This document shows, piece by piece, positions 44,139 to 53,901 of a stretch of 64,000 nucleotides of DNA (the first letter of the stretch is position 1; each line of letters begins with the position of its first letter). The stretch is from Thermoleophilaceae bacterium (GTDB taxonomy: Bacteria > Actinomycetota > Thermoleophilia > Solirubrobacterales > Thermoleophilaceae), in NCBI GenBank assembly GCA_030447725.1, contig JAUJOQ010000001.1, positions 75,055 to 139,054 on the forward strand. Reading direction: 5' to 3'. The notes beneath the pieces were generated by a model, which saw only the letters and a list, made by a program, of their open reading frames with translations, searched no databases and had not been told where the DNA came from. The translations under genes and the position numbers were made by a program.

Positions 44139-45716
44139 ATGCCGCGCCCCATGCGGCGCAAGAGCTCCGAGAGCTACGAGGAGAAGCTGGCCCAGCTCAC
44201 CGAGCTGCGCGAGCAGGCCCTTCACACGGATCCCCAGGCCGAGTCAAAGCAGCACGCCAAGGGCAAGATGACGGCCCGCGAGCGGCTCGAGAAGCTGCTC
44301 GACCCCGGCTCCTTCGAGGAGCTCGACACCTTCGTGCGCCACCGGACCACCGAGTTCGGGATGGAGAAGAACATGCCATGGGGCGACGCCGTGGTCACCG
44401 GCCACGGCACTATCGACGGCCGCCCGGTGTGCGTGTTCTCCCAGGACTTCACGGTATTCGGGGGGTCTCTCGGGGAGGTGATGGCCGAGAAGATGGTGAA
44501 GGTCATGGACCTGGCGGCCAAGATCGGCTGCCCGGTGATCGGCATCAACGACTCCGGTGGCGCGCGCATCCAGGAGGGGGTCGTCTCCCTGGGCGCCTAC
44601 GGCGACGTGTTCGTGCGCAACGTGCAGTGCTCCGGCGTGATCCCCCAGATTTCGCTGATCATGGGCCCGTGCGCTGGTGGCGCCGTGTATTCGCCGGCGA
44701 TGACGGACTTCATCTTCATGGTCAAGGAGACCTCGCACATGTTCATCACGGGGCCCGACGTGATCAAGACGGTGACCGGCGAGGAGGTCGAGTTCGAGGA
44801 GCTCGGCGGAGCGATGACACACAGCACCAAGTCGGGCGTCGCGCACTTCGCCTCCGAGGACGAGGAGGCGTGCCTGGAGGACGCCCGCTTCCTGATGTCC
44901 TTCCTGCCCCAGAACAACCTCGAGCTGCCGCCGCGTATGGACTCGGGCGATCCGCACGACCGCATGGATGGAGACCTCGCCACGATCGTGCCCGAGAATC
45001 CCAACAAGCCCTACGACATGCGCGACGTGGTGAGCCGCATCGTCGATGACGGCGACTTCTTCGAGGTGCAGGAGCACTTCGCCAAGAACATCGTGGTCGG
45101 CTTCTCGCGCCTGGGCGGCAGGCCCGTCGGCGTGGTGGGCAACCAGCCCGCGCACATGGCGGGCGTGCTCGACATCGACGCCTCGGAGAAGGCCGCCCGC
45201 TTCGTGCGCTTCTGCGACGCGTTTAACGTGCCGCTGGTCACCCTCTGCGACGTCCCCGGGTTCCTCCCCGGCACCAGCCAGGAGTGGAGCGGGATCATCC
45301 GCCACGGCGCCAAGCTGCTGTACGCCTTCACGGAGGCCACGGTGCCCAAGCTGACCGTGGTCACGCGCAAGGCCTACGGCGGCGCCTACGACGTCATGAA
45401 CTCGAAGCACATGCTGGCCGACTTCAACTTCGCCTGGCCCCAGGCGGAGGTGGCGGTGATGGGCCCCGAGGGCGCGGTCAACATCATCTACCGCCGCGAC
45501 ATCGCCAACTCACCCACGCCGGAGGAGCGCCGCCAGAAGCTGATGGACGACTACAAGGCCCGCTTCGCCAACCCCTATTCGGCCGCCGAGCGCGGCTACA
45601 TCGACGACGTGATCGAGCCCCAGCAGACCCGCCCCAAGCTGATCCGCGCGCTCGAGACGCTCGACACCAAGCGGGTGGCGGGCCCGAAGCGCAAGCACGG
45701 GAACATCCCGCTGTAG
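44139..45716 (+). CDS. pccB: Propionyl-CoA carboxylase beta chain (acyl-CoA carboxylase carboxyltransferase)
   Basis: A 525-residue carboxyltransferase. [20 protein letters not shown] opens it; [40 protein letters not shown] and [18 protein letters not shown] form the acyl-CoA side, and [20 protein letters not shown] with [20 protein letters not shown] the biotin side. Asp in AYGGAYD corresponds to the residue that sets propionyl over acetyl preference in streptomycete enzymes. It acts with the biotin-bearing alpha chain at 57145, with the mutase at 36071 next in the pathway. ATG codons at 44139 and 44151 are both possible. Confidence 0.9.
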   Translation: MPRPMRRKSSESYEEKLAQLTELREQALHTDPQAESKQHAKGKMTARERLEKLLDPGSFEELDTFVRHRTTEFGMEKNMPWGDAVVTGHGTIDGRPVCVFSQDFTVFGGSLGEVMAEKMVKVMDLAAKIGCPVIGINDSGGARIQEGVVSLGAYGDVFVRNVQCSGVIPQISLIMGPCAGGAVYSPAMTDFIFMVKETSHMFITGPDVIKTVTGEEVEFEELGGAMTHSTKSGVAHFASEDEEACLEDARFLMSFLPQNNLELPPRMDSGDPHDRMDGDLATIVPENPNKPYDMRDVVSRIVDDGDFFEVQEHFAKNIVVGFSRLGGRPVGVVGNQPAHMAGVLDIDASEKAARFVRFCDAFNVPLVTLCDVPGFLPGTSQEWSGIIRHGAKLLYAFTEATVPKLTVVTRKAYGGAYDVMNSKHMLADFNFAWPQAEVAVMGPEGAVNIIYRRDIANSPTPEERRQKLMDDYKARFANPYSAAERGYIDDVIEPQQTRPKLIRALETLDTKRVAGPKRKHGNIPL

Positions 45717-45725
45717 CAAGTCCCG

Positions 45726-47231
45726 TCAGCGAAACTCGATGCGCGAGCGCGACAGCACCACGTCGCCGTCCTTCTTGGTGCCGGCAAGGAGGCGGGCCAA
45801 AGGCTCCAAGTAGGGCTTGGCCTCCTGGTATCCCTCGTCGTCGACCGCCCCCTCGTTCTCCGCCAGCTCGAGGATCGGGGCGAAGTCGAGATAGTTCGAC
45901 GCCTCGAAGCCCTCACCCAGCCGCTCGGAGGCGGCGCTGAAGTCCGGATCGTCGGCCAGCGTGTCGGTGGGCTCGAGCAGCGCCTCGGCGGACTCGTCTC
46001 CGAGTGCGATTGCCACCCGCTCGCCGCGCTGGACCACGTGCAGAGGGCCGGGCAGCTCCGGCGCCTCCACGGTGAAGCCATCACCGCCGCCCGGGAGGGT
46101 CAGCTCACTCACCGTCTCGCCGGAGTCGGCCTCCTTGCGCGCCAGACGACCGAGCACCTCGATGGTGCGCCGTGACGTGTCGGGGTCCTCCGTCTCGATC
46201 ACCGCCCCGGCCCTGAGCTCCTCGAGCGAGGTGCCGCCGGCGAAGACGCCTAGATCGCCCATCCAGGCGAGGATGTCGTCGTCCAGGTCGAGGCCCGTCG
46301 CCTGGCGCACCTGGCCCTCCAACTGCTGCTGGCCGCCGGCTGCGGAGCCAAAGAGGCGCACGAGCTTGCCGAGCGACTCCCCGATCTCCGGCTGTCCGGC
46401 GGCGAAGAAGGAATCAACTGGAAGGTCCTCGATGACATCCGTGCCCGAGCCGAAGAACAGCGGCCCGACGAGGCCGACCAGCGCGGCCGGGAGCGTGGAG
46501 TCCACCACCACCGCGTCCGACTCCACTGACAGCCCGACCACATACGGCTCGCTGAAGATGCCAACGAACGGAGCGAACAGCGCGCCCTCCGGCCCCAGGG
46601 AGCTGAGCAACTTGCGGCCGTCGAAGTAGACGGTCGCCAGGGAGTCCTCGGGCAGCCGGTCGAGCGCCTCCTCGACGCGCTCGGCGCCCTCGATCGACTC
46701 CTCGCCGGCCGCCGTGTCGACCGCCGCCTTGAAGCCGCCCTCGGTGCCGATCACCACGTTGCCCTCGACGACACCCCCGGCAGTGTCGCCGTCGGTCACG
46801 TAGTCGGTGCCCTCATAGGAGCGCTCCTCGTCCCTGCGGGTCTTCTCGAGCGCCTCGCGGGCGGCGTCCTCGTCGGTGGTCTGGATGATCGCCGCGGCGT
46901 CGGCGTCGTCCTCGCGGATCTTCGACACGAAGAACACCGCCTCATCTCCCAGCCACGGCTTCACATCCTCGGCGTAGTCGAGGCCGTCCTCGCGGAAGGC
47001 CTCGGTCAGGCCCTTCTCGATCTGCGCGTCCAGATCCTCGCCGCCGGGGAAGCGGGCGGCGATGTCCTGAACGGCGCGCTCGGAGTCCCCCTCGGGATCG
47101 AGCGTGACCGTGCCGTACACCGCTGCGTCTTCGGGCACGAGCTCGGACGCGGAGCCACCGGCCCCGCTGTCCCCGCAGGCGGTGAGCGCCAGGATTGTGA
47201 GCGCGGTGAGGGCGACTGCAGGGGCGCGCAT
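45726..47231 (-). CDS. DUF3352 lipoprotein
   Basis: A 501-residue exported protein. MRAPAVALTALTILALTACG is a lipoprotein signal with the lipobox Leu-Thr-Ala-Cys. The mature chain is acidic and alternates strands and helices, with ELVPEDAAVYGTVTLDPEGD and LPEDSLATVYFDGRKLLSSL repeating a theme of the DUF3352 family. No catalytic motif is visible. The ATG at 47231 is preferred to a TTG nine bases upstream. It follows the LPXTG hydrolase gene by 10 bp and is probably in the same operon. Confidence 0.8.
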   Translation of the reverse strand: MRAPAVALTALTILALTACGDSGAGGSASELVPEDAAVYGTVTLDPEGDSERAVQDIAARFPGGEDLDAQIEKGLTEAFREDGLDYAEDVKPWLGDEAVFFVSKIREDDADAAAIIQTTDEDAAREALEKTRRDEERSYEGTDYVTDGDTAGGVVEGNVVIGTEGGFKAAVDTAAGEESIEGAERVEEALDRLPEDSLATVYFDGRKLLSSLGPEGALFAPFVGIFSEPYVVGLSVESDAVVVDSTLPAALVGLVGPLFFGSGTDVIEDLPVDSFFAAGQPEIGESLGKLVRLFGSAAGGQQQLEGQVRQATGLDLDDDILAWMGDLGVFAGGTSLEELRAGAVIETEDPDTSRRTIEVLGRLARKEADSGETVSELTLPGGGDGFTVEAPELPGPLHVVQRGERVAIALGDESAEALLEPTDTLADDPDFSAASERLGEGFEASNYLDFAPILELAENEGAVDDEGYQEAKPYLEPLARLLAGTKKDGDVVLSRSRIEFR

Positions 47232-47241
47232 CGCTGTCAAG

Positions 47242-49851
47242 CTAGCGCGAAAGGCGGCGATGCAGAGCCAGGCCGGCGCCGAGCATCGTCAGCGCAATCA
47301 CCGCCAGCAGTCCCAGCCTGAGCCCGGTGAACGGCAGCGACCCGCCGCCGACGGTGTCCCCGGCCGGCTCGGTCTTCCCACCGTCGCCGCCCGTCTCCTC
47401 ATCGCGGTCGCCCGGCGAGCTCTCCTCTTCCTCGCGGCGGGTCTCCTCTTCGCCGCGCCGAGCGGCGCCCTCCGCCGGCGCGATCACGTAGGTGCGCGTG
47501 CCGGCGGCGACCGTGAAGCTGGCCCCGTCGCCGTCGAGCGAGACCTCCGGCGCTGCGCCCGCCGCCCGCGCCCGCCGCCGAGCGGCTGCCTGCGGCACCG
47601 GGTCGCCCTCCACCCGGTCCACAGTCACGTTGGCCGGCAGCGCCAGCGCCAGGCGCACCGAGCCCGCGCCGTCGCTCGCCACCTTCACCCGCAGCCGCTC
47701 GCCGCCGTCGAGCCGGGCGCGCGCGCCGTCCACGGTGGCGGCCGACACGTTCTCCAGGCTCAGCTCCAGCGCATTCTGGGCGGGCGTGGCGGGGACCGCC
47801 TCCCAGTCAGTGCCCTCAACGGTGTTCAGCCCGGGCGGCCCCGCTGCGGCCCCGGCGGAGGTCACCTTCTTCGTGATCGGGTCGCCCTCCCCGAACGCGA
47901 GGCTGCGAGCGCTGATCTCGCCGCGGGCGGGGTCCACCCCCGGATCTCCGGAGAGATCGCGTGCGCGCAGGTCCGACAGCCAGTAGGCGTGATCGTGCAC
48001 GAGGCCGAGCGCCGGCCGGTCGGCCGCCGGCACGAAGGCGTAGTCGACCCGGCCGGGATCGCGTTTCACGCGCGACTCGCCGAGGAAGTCCCGGGCGGCG
48101 TCCCACGCGTCTTGTATCGCCAGGGTGAAGTGCTCCCCGGGGGCGAAGGACCAGAGCTGGCTGCGCAGGCCCAGCTCGTCGAAGCGCGCCTGCTGGGCGC
48201 GCGGGCCCACGTAGGGCACCAGCTCGTCGGCGATCTCCACCCAGTTGAGGTAGGGGATCCAGCGCGCGTTCTCGAGCACGAGGTTTGAGTTGCCGGAAGC
48301 GTTGGGGTTGCCGTTCTCGTCGACGGGCGGGGCCACACCGGGGGCGGGCCAGACCGCTCGCGAGGGCGGCCCCACCGCGGTGAAGGCGCGGCCGAACAGG
48401 TCGGGGTACTGGGTGCCGAGCTTGTAGGCGCCGTAGCCGCCCATGGAGTAGCCCGTGAGCGCGACGCGCTCGGAGTCCAGGGAGAAGTGGCGGGCCACAT
48501 CTGCCCACACCTCGAAGAAGTCGGCCTCGGCCTCGTCGGTGTACCAGCCGTCGGTGCCCCGGCCGAGCGTCGTGACCACGAGGTTCTGGCGCTGGTCGCC
48601 GAACTGGCGTAGCTGGTTGGGCGAGAACACCGCGTACTGGGTGTAGGTGCCGCCCAGCGAGTGCAGGGAGAAGGTGAGGCCTGCCGGCCTGGCCGGGTCG
48701 TATCCCGGCGGCACGGTGACGATGTAGGGCTGCAGCTGGCCGCCGTAGGCCGGGAAACCGGACTTCACGCCCTCCGGGACGCCCAGCGCGGATGCGAAGA
48801 TGCGCGCCTGCTCGCGCCCGGGCGGGGAGTGCAGATCCTCGTCGACGGCCGAGGCGAGCTTGGCGAAGTCCACGTCGGCGAAGAAGCTTCCGGTGTCGCG
48901 GTCGGCCAGAGCGCGCGACTGCTTGTCCTCGAACCAGTTGCCGATCCCCGGGAAGGTCGTGTAAGGCAACATCGGAGTCTTGCTCTGGGGCTCGTCGAAG
49001 CGAAAGCCGAGGTTGAACACGGCGGGCGCGCGCTGCACGAGACTGCCCGACGCCGGCTCGTCGGCGCCGGGCGAGGAGCCGGCGGGCACCTGCCTCCAGG
49101 CACTCCCGGTCCAGAGACCGGCGCCCATCACGTAGCGCCACGTGGCCGCGCCCGGATCCATCAGCGAGCGCGGCACCCTGATCGTCATCTGATTCGTGGA
49201 CGCGTCGATCGATACCGCGCCCTCGGGAAGGGCGGTCGAGGCCCCGTCTGGGAGTGTGTGCACCACCCCTCCGGTGCCATGTGCGGTGATGAACCGGTCG
49301 AGGCCCGGCGAGCCGACGCCCGCGCCGAGCGGCCATTGCACCAGGTCGCCCCCCGAGCGGTCCGTGTCGATGCCGAGGCCCACCACCGTCACGTCGCCGG
49401 CCTTCACCGTGTTCAGGGTCACGCGATAGACGATCGCCTCGGCGGTGGGCTTGATCCGCAGCTCAACGATGTCGGCGGCGTTGCCGGCGAACCGCTCCGC
49501 GGTGGGGTAGAGGACGTCGCCTGCTGTGGGCGAGGCGATGTCGCCGCCCGGGTTGGCGATGCCGCGACTGCCCGACAGCGGCACGGTGTCCGCTCCCCGG
49601 TCGTCGAAGAGGTAGTCCTGGTAGAGGTACTCCCCGCCGCGCAGGGCGTCGGTGCCGGAGACCAGCAGCGGCGCGGCGGCAAAAGGTGCCTGCACCGACA
49701 GCGGCGGAGCGTCGGCGGGCGGGGCGTAGAGCAACGGCGGACCGGGCCGCTGACCCGACGACACGCTGGGGAGCGAGGCCGCGCCGGCGCCGCCTGGCGC
49801 CGCGAGCAACCACGTGCACACGCACGCCACAGCAAGCACCAGTCTCCTCAC
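47242..49851 (-). CDS. Cell-surface alpha/beta hydrolase with LPXTG-type sorting signal
   Basis: An 869-residue exported protein. A signal peptide (RRLVLAVACVCTWLLAAPGG) leads into a beta-rich region of about 250 residues resembling the glucodextranase/DOMON-type module, then an esterase-like domain with the nucleophile elbow VALTGYSMGGYGAYKLGTQY and a later DHAYW His region. A Ser/Pro-free beta module and an Arg/Glu-rich linker precede SLPFTG (about 839-843), a hydrophobic helix and HRRLSR. This is a complete sortase signal. The GTG start at 49851 begins the signal peptide. Confidence 0.8.
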   Translation of the reverse strand: MRRLVLAVACVCTWLLAAPGGAGAASLPSVSSGQRPGPPLLYAPPADAPPLSVQAPFAAAPLLVSGTDALRGGEYLYQDYLFDDRGADTVPLSGSRGIANPGGDIASPTAGDVLYPTAERFAGNAADIVELRIKPTAEAIVYRVTLNTVKAGDVTVVGLGIDTDRSGGDLVQWPLGAGVGSPGLDRFITAHGTGGVVHTLPDGASTALPEGAVSIDASTNQMTIRVPRSLMDPGAATWRYVMGAGLWTGSAWRQVPAGSSPGADEPASGSLVQRAPAVFNLGFRFDEPQSKTPMLPYTTFPGIGNWFEDKQSRALADRDTGSFFADVDFAKLASAVDEDLHSPPGREQARIFASALGVPEGVKSGFPAYGGQLQPYIVTVPPGYDPARPAGLTFSLHSLGGTYTQYAVFSPNQLRQFGDQRQNLVVTTLGRGTDGWYTDEAEADFFEVWADVARHFSLDSERVALTGYSMGGYGAYKLGTQYPDLFGRAFTAVGPPSRAVWPAPGVAPPVDENGNPNASGNSNLVLENARWIPYLNWVEIADELVPYVGPRAQQARFDELGLRSQLWSFAPGEHFTLAIQDAWDAARDFLGESRVKRDPGRVDYAFVPAADRPALGLVHDHAYWLSDLRARDLSGDPGVDPARGEISARSLAFGEGDPITKKVTSAGAAAGPPGLNTVEGTDWEAVPATPAQNALELSLENVSAATVDGARARLDGGERLRVKVASDGAGSVRLALALPANVTVDRVEGDPVPQAAARRRARAAGAAPEVSLDGDGASFTVAAGTRTYVIAPAEGAARRGEEETRREEEESSPGDRDEETGGDGGKTEPAGDTVGGGSLPFTGLRLGLLAVIALTMLGAGLALHRRLSR

Positions 49852-49902
49852 GCTTCGACCGTATCGCCCACCGCCACGGCACGCGCCACCCGCCCGAAGG
49901 AT

Positions 49903-49920
49903 CTCCGGCGAGCACCGCAC
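49903..49920. repeat. Half-copy of the mosaic repeat
   Basis: CTCCGGCGAGCACCGCAC in the gap between two minus-strand genes is the right half of the palindromic repeat, without the left half or a hairpin. It shows that the unit can occur alone and in shortened form. Confidence 0.75.
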
Positions 49921-49927
49921 ACTTCAC

Positions 49928-50881
49928 TCACAAACAGGCGCGACCAGGCTTCACAATGCCGGCTTCGGCCGCTTCGAGCACGGCCAGGCAGACGGCCACG
50001 TCCTGGATGGCCAAGCCAGTCGAGTCGAACAGCGTTATCTCGTTGTCGGACGTGCGACCCGGCGCGGCTCCCGTGAGCACGGCCCCCAGCTCCGTCACCT
50101 GCTCGCGGCTGATCCGGCCGGCCTCCAGTGCCCCGGTCAGCTCGCCGCCGTGGCTTGCCTGAAGCCATTCGTCACAGAACAGCCGGGCGCTCTGCACCAC
50201 CTCCATCTCCGCCTCGGCCTTGCCCGGCCCATCCGCGCCGAGCATGGTGAGGTGCGTCCCGTGGTGCACCTCGCCCGCCCGCACGATCGGCTCCCTCCCG
50301 GGAGTCACACACGTGACGATGTCGCAGTCCAGTGCGTCCTCCCGGGTCCCGGCCTCCCAGCCGAGTTCGCCCGCGAGCGACCCCGCGGCCTCCGGGCTGG
50401 GGTCGAAGCAGATGCCCGGCCCGTACTCGGCCGCGGCCAAGCACCGCGCGGCCCACCTCCCGTGGAGCCCGCAGCCCACGATCCCGACCGTGCGGGCGTC
50501 CTCGCGAGCGAGCTCCTGTGCCGCTACGGCAGCCACCGCACCGGTGCGCAGAGCCGTGACGGAGCGCACGTCCACGAGCGCGAGCACCGAACCGCTGGCC
50601 TCGTCGGACACGCAGATCAGCCCCTGCACCACCGGCAGGCCGCGGACCGGATTGTCGGTGAAGGAGGTGGCCCACTTGAGGATGGCGATGCCCCCGCCGC
50701 GGGCGGGCATCGCGCGAAAGTCCCCGTTGGGCACCTCGAGGTACACCTTGGGCGGCATGGACCAAGCGCCGCTGGCGTACTCCACGAATCCGTTGCGCAC
50801 TCGGTCGATCGCCTCCGAAGGGGACACCGCGGCCAGCACAGCGTCCCCGTCGAAGACTGCGATGTCAGGCGGGGAAGCCAT
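49928..50881 (-). CDS. Ornithine cyclodeaminase/mu-crystallin family protein
   Basis: A 317-residue NAD(P)-dependent enzyme. The family core is DVRSVTALRTGAVAAVAAQE followed by the Rossmann motif TVGIVGCGLHGRWAARCL, and CDIVTCVTPGREPIVRAGEV with HLTMLGADGPGKAEAEMEVV. N-terminal SMPPKVYLEVPNGDFRAMPA is also typical. Members include ornithine cyclodeaminase, alanine dehydrogenase and imine reductases; the residues here do not settle which. The ATG at 50881 starts the fold; a GTG-started small gene lies divergently 102 bp away. Confidence 0.85.
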   Translation of the reverse strand: MASPPDIAVFDGDAVLAAVSPSEAIDRVRNGFVEYASGAWSMPPKVYLEVPNGDFRAMPARGGGIAILKWATSFTDNPVRGLPVVQGLICVSDEASGSVLALVDVRSVTALRTGAVAAVAAQELAREDARTVGIVGCGLHGRWAARCLAAAEYGPGICFDPSPEAAGSLAGELGWEAGTREDALDCDIVTCVTPGREPIVRAGEVHHGTHLTMLGADGPGKAEAEMEVVQSARLFCDEWLQASHGGELTGALEAGRISREQVTELGAVLTGAAPGRTSDNEITLFDSTGLAIQDVAVCLAVLEAAEAGIVKPGRACL

Positions 50882-50983
50882 CGTCGGGTGTGCCCGCGAG
50901 AGCCGGCCGTAAGCGGGCGAAGCGCCATAGGTCGAAGGTGGGAATGTCGGCCATCCGGCCCCACGGTACCCTTCGGCACCGTC

Positions 50984-51229
50984 GTGGGCACCAACGGCAG
51001 GCAACACCCTCGCCGGCCGCGCATCGAGGTCCGCCAAGCGTCAGCATCACCCGAGGAGGCGGCGGCCATCGCCGCCGCGATCGAGCATTTCGTGCGCGAC
51101 ACCGCACCGGCGCCACAGGCGCCCGCGACTGCGGTGAGTCCGTGGCTTCGCGCAGGGCTTTTCGAGAACGCCGGGCTCGACCCCTGCGGCGCCTCTCCCT
51201 GGGGCGACGGAGAACCCTGGGGCCGCTGA
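50984..51229 (+). CDS. Small acyl-CoA carboxylase epsilon-like protein
   Basis: An 81-residue acidic protein: a beta strand (RIEVRQASASPEEAAAIAAA), a helix ending in EHFVRDTAP, a Pro/Ala linker, then SPWLRAGLFENAGLDP and PWGDGEPWG. The strand-helix-linker-Trp pattern resembles the actinobacterial AccE/PccE epsilon chains that bind the carboxylase beta chain, which here is at 44139. Similarity is by pattern only, so this is tentative. Starts at GTG 50984. An 8-bp inverted repeat follows at 51256-51283 without a T run. Confidence 0.5.
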   Translation: MGTNGRQHPRRPRIEVRQASASPEEAAAIAAAIEHFVRDTAPAPQAPATAVSPWLRAGLFENAGLDPCGASPWGDGEPWGR

Positions 51230-51436
51230 GCTCCGCGAGGGCGCGCGTCAACTCCCCCAACCCCCGACCCGCAGAGGGTTGGGCGAAAAACACGCGGCAT
51301 CCGCGGCTTAGACGTCCTACCCCCGCCTACCGGAAGTGGTGGTCGACTTCCCGGCTCTCGCGGGCCTATCGGTGGGTCCTGCACCCGTCCGAACGCAATA
51401 AGCCGAAAGCCGATCAGCTTTTGCTACTTTCACCGG
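51230..51436. other. Leader of the sulfate assimilation operon
   Basis: This 207-bp gap precedes the sulfite reductase gene. CCCAACCC pairs with GGGTTGGG at 51256-51263 and 51276-51283. GGAAGT at 51332-51337 pairs with ACTTCC at 51346-51351. AAAGC at 51406-51410 pairs with GCTTT at 51417-51421, 15 bases before the ATG. It is the most likely site for a promoter and any sulfur- or cysteine-responsive control, but I recognise no known riboswitch. Confidence 0.4.
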
Positions 51437-53284
51437 ATGGAGCCGACCACGACGCCCCCCGCCGCCCCCGCCCCCACCGCCACCGCCACCAACGGCCGTA
51501 AGGGCTCGCTGACCAACCCCGAGGTCGTGGAGGACGTACCGGGCCACGTCATCCCGATTCTCGAGCGCGAGTTCGACGACTTCGACAACGAGGCCGAGAA
51601 GTTCCTCGACGGCCAGACCGAGGAGACCGAGTTCATCGGCTTCCGACTCAAGCAGGGGGTGTACGGCCAGCGACAGGCCGACGTGCAGATGATCCGAGTG
51701 AAGCTCCCGTGGGGAGGCGTCACCCCCGAGCAGATGGAGGCCTTCGCCGACGGCGTGGAGCGCTACGCGCCGCTGAACAAGGGCCACATCACCACCCGCC
51801 AGAACATCCAGATCCACCACGTGCCCCTGCGCGACGCCGCCGCGCTGATCCGTGACCTCTCGGACTCCGGCCTCTCCTCGCGCGAGGGGTGCGGCAACAC
51901 GGTGCGCAACGTGACCGGCGACCCCTGGGCCGGCGTGTGCGAGGACGAGCTCTTCGACATCACCCCCTACGCGGGGGCGTACGTGCGCTACTTCGTGCGC
52001 CACCCCACCACCCAGCTGATGCCACGCAAGATCAAGACGGCGTTCTCGGCCACCGACGCCGACGTCGCCATCACCGGCATCCACGACATCGGCTTCCTCC
52101 CGCGCGTGCGCGACGGCGTGAAGGGCGTGGAGATCCGCGTCGGCGGCGGCACCTCGATCATGCCCCGGGTGGCCCCCACGCTCTACGACTTCGTGGAGCT
52201 CGACAACGGCGACTACCTCAAGGTCACCGAGGCTTGCTTTCGCATCTTCAACCGCCAGGACTGGCTGCGCGTCAACCGGGCCCGGGCCCGGATCAAGGTG
52301 CTGATCGACAAGATCGGAATCGACGAGTTCCGCGCCCAGGTGGAGGAGGAGCTGAAGGGCGATTGGGTCGACCAGCGGGACTTCGATCCTCAGCCCAAGC
52401 TGTTCGTCCACGACGAGGAGGCGAACGCACCGCAGCTGCTGCCGAGCTATGCGCAGCCCAACGGCGACCTCGCGGAGTTCGAGCGTTTCCGTTCCGACAA
52501 CGTCGCCGCCCAACGTCAGGCCGGCTTCTCGACCGTGCACGTGAAGGTCACTCGCGGCGACCTCACCCCGGAGCAGTTCCGCGGCCTCGCGCGGATCATG
52601 CGCCACCTCTCCGGCGGCTACGCGCGCACCACGGTCGAGCAGAACCTGGTGCTGCGCTGGGTGCGTGACGAGGCGGTATATGAGGTCTGGCAGCGCCTGA
52701 AGGCCCTCGGCCTCGGCGACTCCGGGCCGATGAAGGTCACCGACGTGGTCAGCTGCCCGGGCACCGACTCGTGCAAGCTCGGCATCACCAGCTCGATGGG
52801 GCTCAACCGCGCAGTGCAGCAGCGCGTCGAGGAGATGGACATCCAGGACCCGCTCACGCGCAAGGTGCACATCAAGATGTCCGGCTGCCCCAACGGCTGC
52901 AGCCAGCACCACATCGCCAACATCGGCTTCTACGGAGCGTCGATCAAGGTCGGGGACAAGACCATCCCGGCATACATCCCGCACATCGGCGGCACGTTCG
53001 TCGGCGGCGAGGTGATCTACGGAACGCGGCTGAAGTCGCGGCTGCCGTCCAAGCGCGTGCCGGACGCGGTGGAGCGCTGGCTGCGCCTCTACGAGGCAGA
53101 GCGCAACGAGGGCGAGGAGTTCAACGACTTCGCCGAGCGCGTGGGTGCGCAGCGCTTCACCGAGCAGATCTCAGATCTGGCCCTGCCTGTCGAGTTCACG
53201 GTGGAGAACATGGGCTTCTTCATCGACTGGAGCCGCGACGAGCTCTACCGCGTGGTGCGCGGTGAGGGCGAATGCGCAGTCTGA
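51437..53284 (+). CDS. Ferredoxin-dependent nitrite/sulfite reductase, probably sulfite reductase
   Basis: A 615-residue siroheme and [4Fe-4S] protein that reduces sulfite to sulfide, judged from its operon. Two ferredoxin-like half domains are seen (GVYGQRQADVQMIRVKLPWG and AGFSTVHVKVTRGDLTPEQF). The cluster is held by Cys440 and Cys446 (SCPGTDSCKLGITSS) and Cys484 and Cys488 (SGCPNGCSQHHIANIGFYG). LNKGHITTRQNIQIHHVPL is a family block. The first 30 residues are Thr/Ala-rich and disordered. The ATG at 51437 is the first start. It overlaps cysH by 13 bp. Confidence 0.9.
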   Translation: MEPTTTPPAAPAPTATATNGRKGSLTNPEVVEDVPGHVIPILEREFDDFDNEAEKFLDGQTEETEFIGFRLKQGVYGQRQADVQMIRVKLPWGGVTPEQMEAFADGVERYAPLNKGHITTRQNIQIHHVPLRDAAALIRDLSDSGLSSREGCGNTVRNVTGDPWAGVCEDELFDITPYAGAYVRYFVRHPTTQLMPRKIKTAFSATDADVAITGIHDIGFLPRVRDGVKGVEIRVGGGTSIMPRVAPTLYDFVELDNGDYLKVTEACFRIFNRQDWLRVNRARARIKVLIDKIGIDEFRAQVEEELKGDWVDQRDFDPQPKLFVHDEEANAPQLLPSYAQPNGDLAEFERFRSDNVAAQRQAGFSTVHVKVTRGDLTPEQFRGLARIMRHLSGGYARTTVEQNLVLRWVRDEAVYEVWQRLKALGLGDSGPMKVTDVVSCPGTDSCKLGITSSMGLNRAVQQRVEEMDIQDPLTRKVHIKMSGCPNGCSQHHIANIGFYGASIKVGDKTIPAYIPHIGGTFVGGEVIYGTRLKSRLPSKRVPDAVERWLRLYEAERNEGEEFNDFAERVGAQRFTEQISDLALPVEFTVENMGFFIDWSRDELYRVVRGEGECAV

Positions 53285-53901
53285 CCACCGATCTGGAAGC
53301 GCTGGGCGCACAGGAGGTCCTCGCCCACGCGGTCGAGGAGCACCATCCGCGGATGGCGCTCGCCTGTTCGTTCCAGAAGGAGGAGGCGGTGCTCGTGCAC
53401 ATGCTGCTCGGACTGGCGCCAGAGGCGCGCGTGTTCACGATCGACACGGGTGTGCTCTTTCCCGAGACCTACGCAACGTGGCGTGAGCTCGAGCAGCGCA
53501 CCGGGGTCGAGGTCGAGGTGATCGACGCGCTGTCGCGCGACGGGCGGCCGTGGGGCGCCGAGCGCTGCTGCGGCCAGCGCAAGGTGGCCGCGCTGGAGGC
53601 GATGCTCGGGGGCCTCGACGCCTGGGTCACCGGCCTGCGGCGCGAGCAGTCGCCCACGCGCGCGGCTGCGCCCAAGCTGGGCTGGGACGAGCGCCACGGC
53701 CTGTGGAAGGTGAGCCCGCTCGCGGATTGGACCGAGGATCGGGTCTGGGAATACCTCAATGAGCACGACCTGCCCTACAATCCGCTCCACGATCGCGGCT
53801 ATGCCTCGATAGGCTGCGCGCCGTGCACCCTGCCCGGCAGTGGCCGAGAGGGTCGCTGGGCAGGCCAGGACAAGACGGAGTGCGGCCTGCACAGCCCATG
53901 A
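53272..53901 (+). CDS. cysH: Assimilatory APS reductase
   Basis: A 209-residue reductase that makes sulfite from adenylylsulfate. Its nucleotide-binding loop is ALACSFQKEEAV. Cys99-Cys100 (ERCCGQRK) and Cys182/Cys185 (IGCAPCTLPG) are the four ligands of the [4Fe-4S] cluster that marks APS rather than PAPS reductases. Cys204 in TECGLH at the C-terminus is the catalytic residue. No cysC kinase is seen, in agreement with APS as substrate. Overlaps of 13 bp with the gene before and ATGA with cysD after show tight coupling. Confidence 0.92.
   Translation: MRSLTTDLEALGAQEVLAHAVEEHHPRMALACSFQKEEAVLVHMLLGLAPEARVFTIDTGVLFPETYATWRELEQRTGVEVEVIDALSRDGRPWGAERCCGQRKVAALEAMLGGLDAWVTGLRREQSPTRAAAPKLGWDERHGLWKVSPLADWTEDRVWEYLNEHDLPYNPLHDRGYASIGCAPCTLPGSGREGRWAGQDKTECGLHSP

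Noticed and set aside
51256-51283. CCCAACCC/GGGTTGGG hairpin as a terminator after the epsilon-like gene
   Set aside because: No T run follows on the plus strand, and on the minus strand the T run would lie before the stem.
51317-52984. Long minus-strand open frame opposite the sulfite reductase gene
   Set aside because: It is the mirror of a strongly conserved gene in GC-rich DNA, has His/Val/Glu-rich low-complexity composition and no domain.
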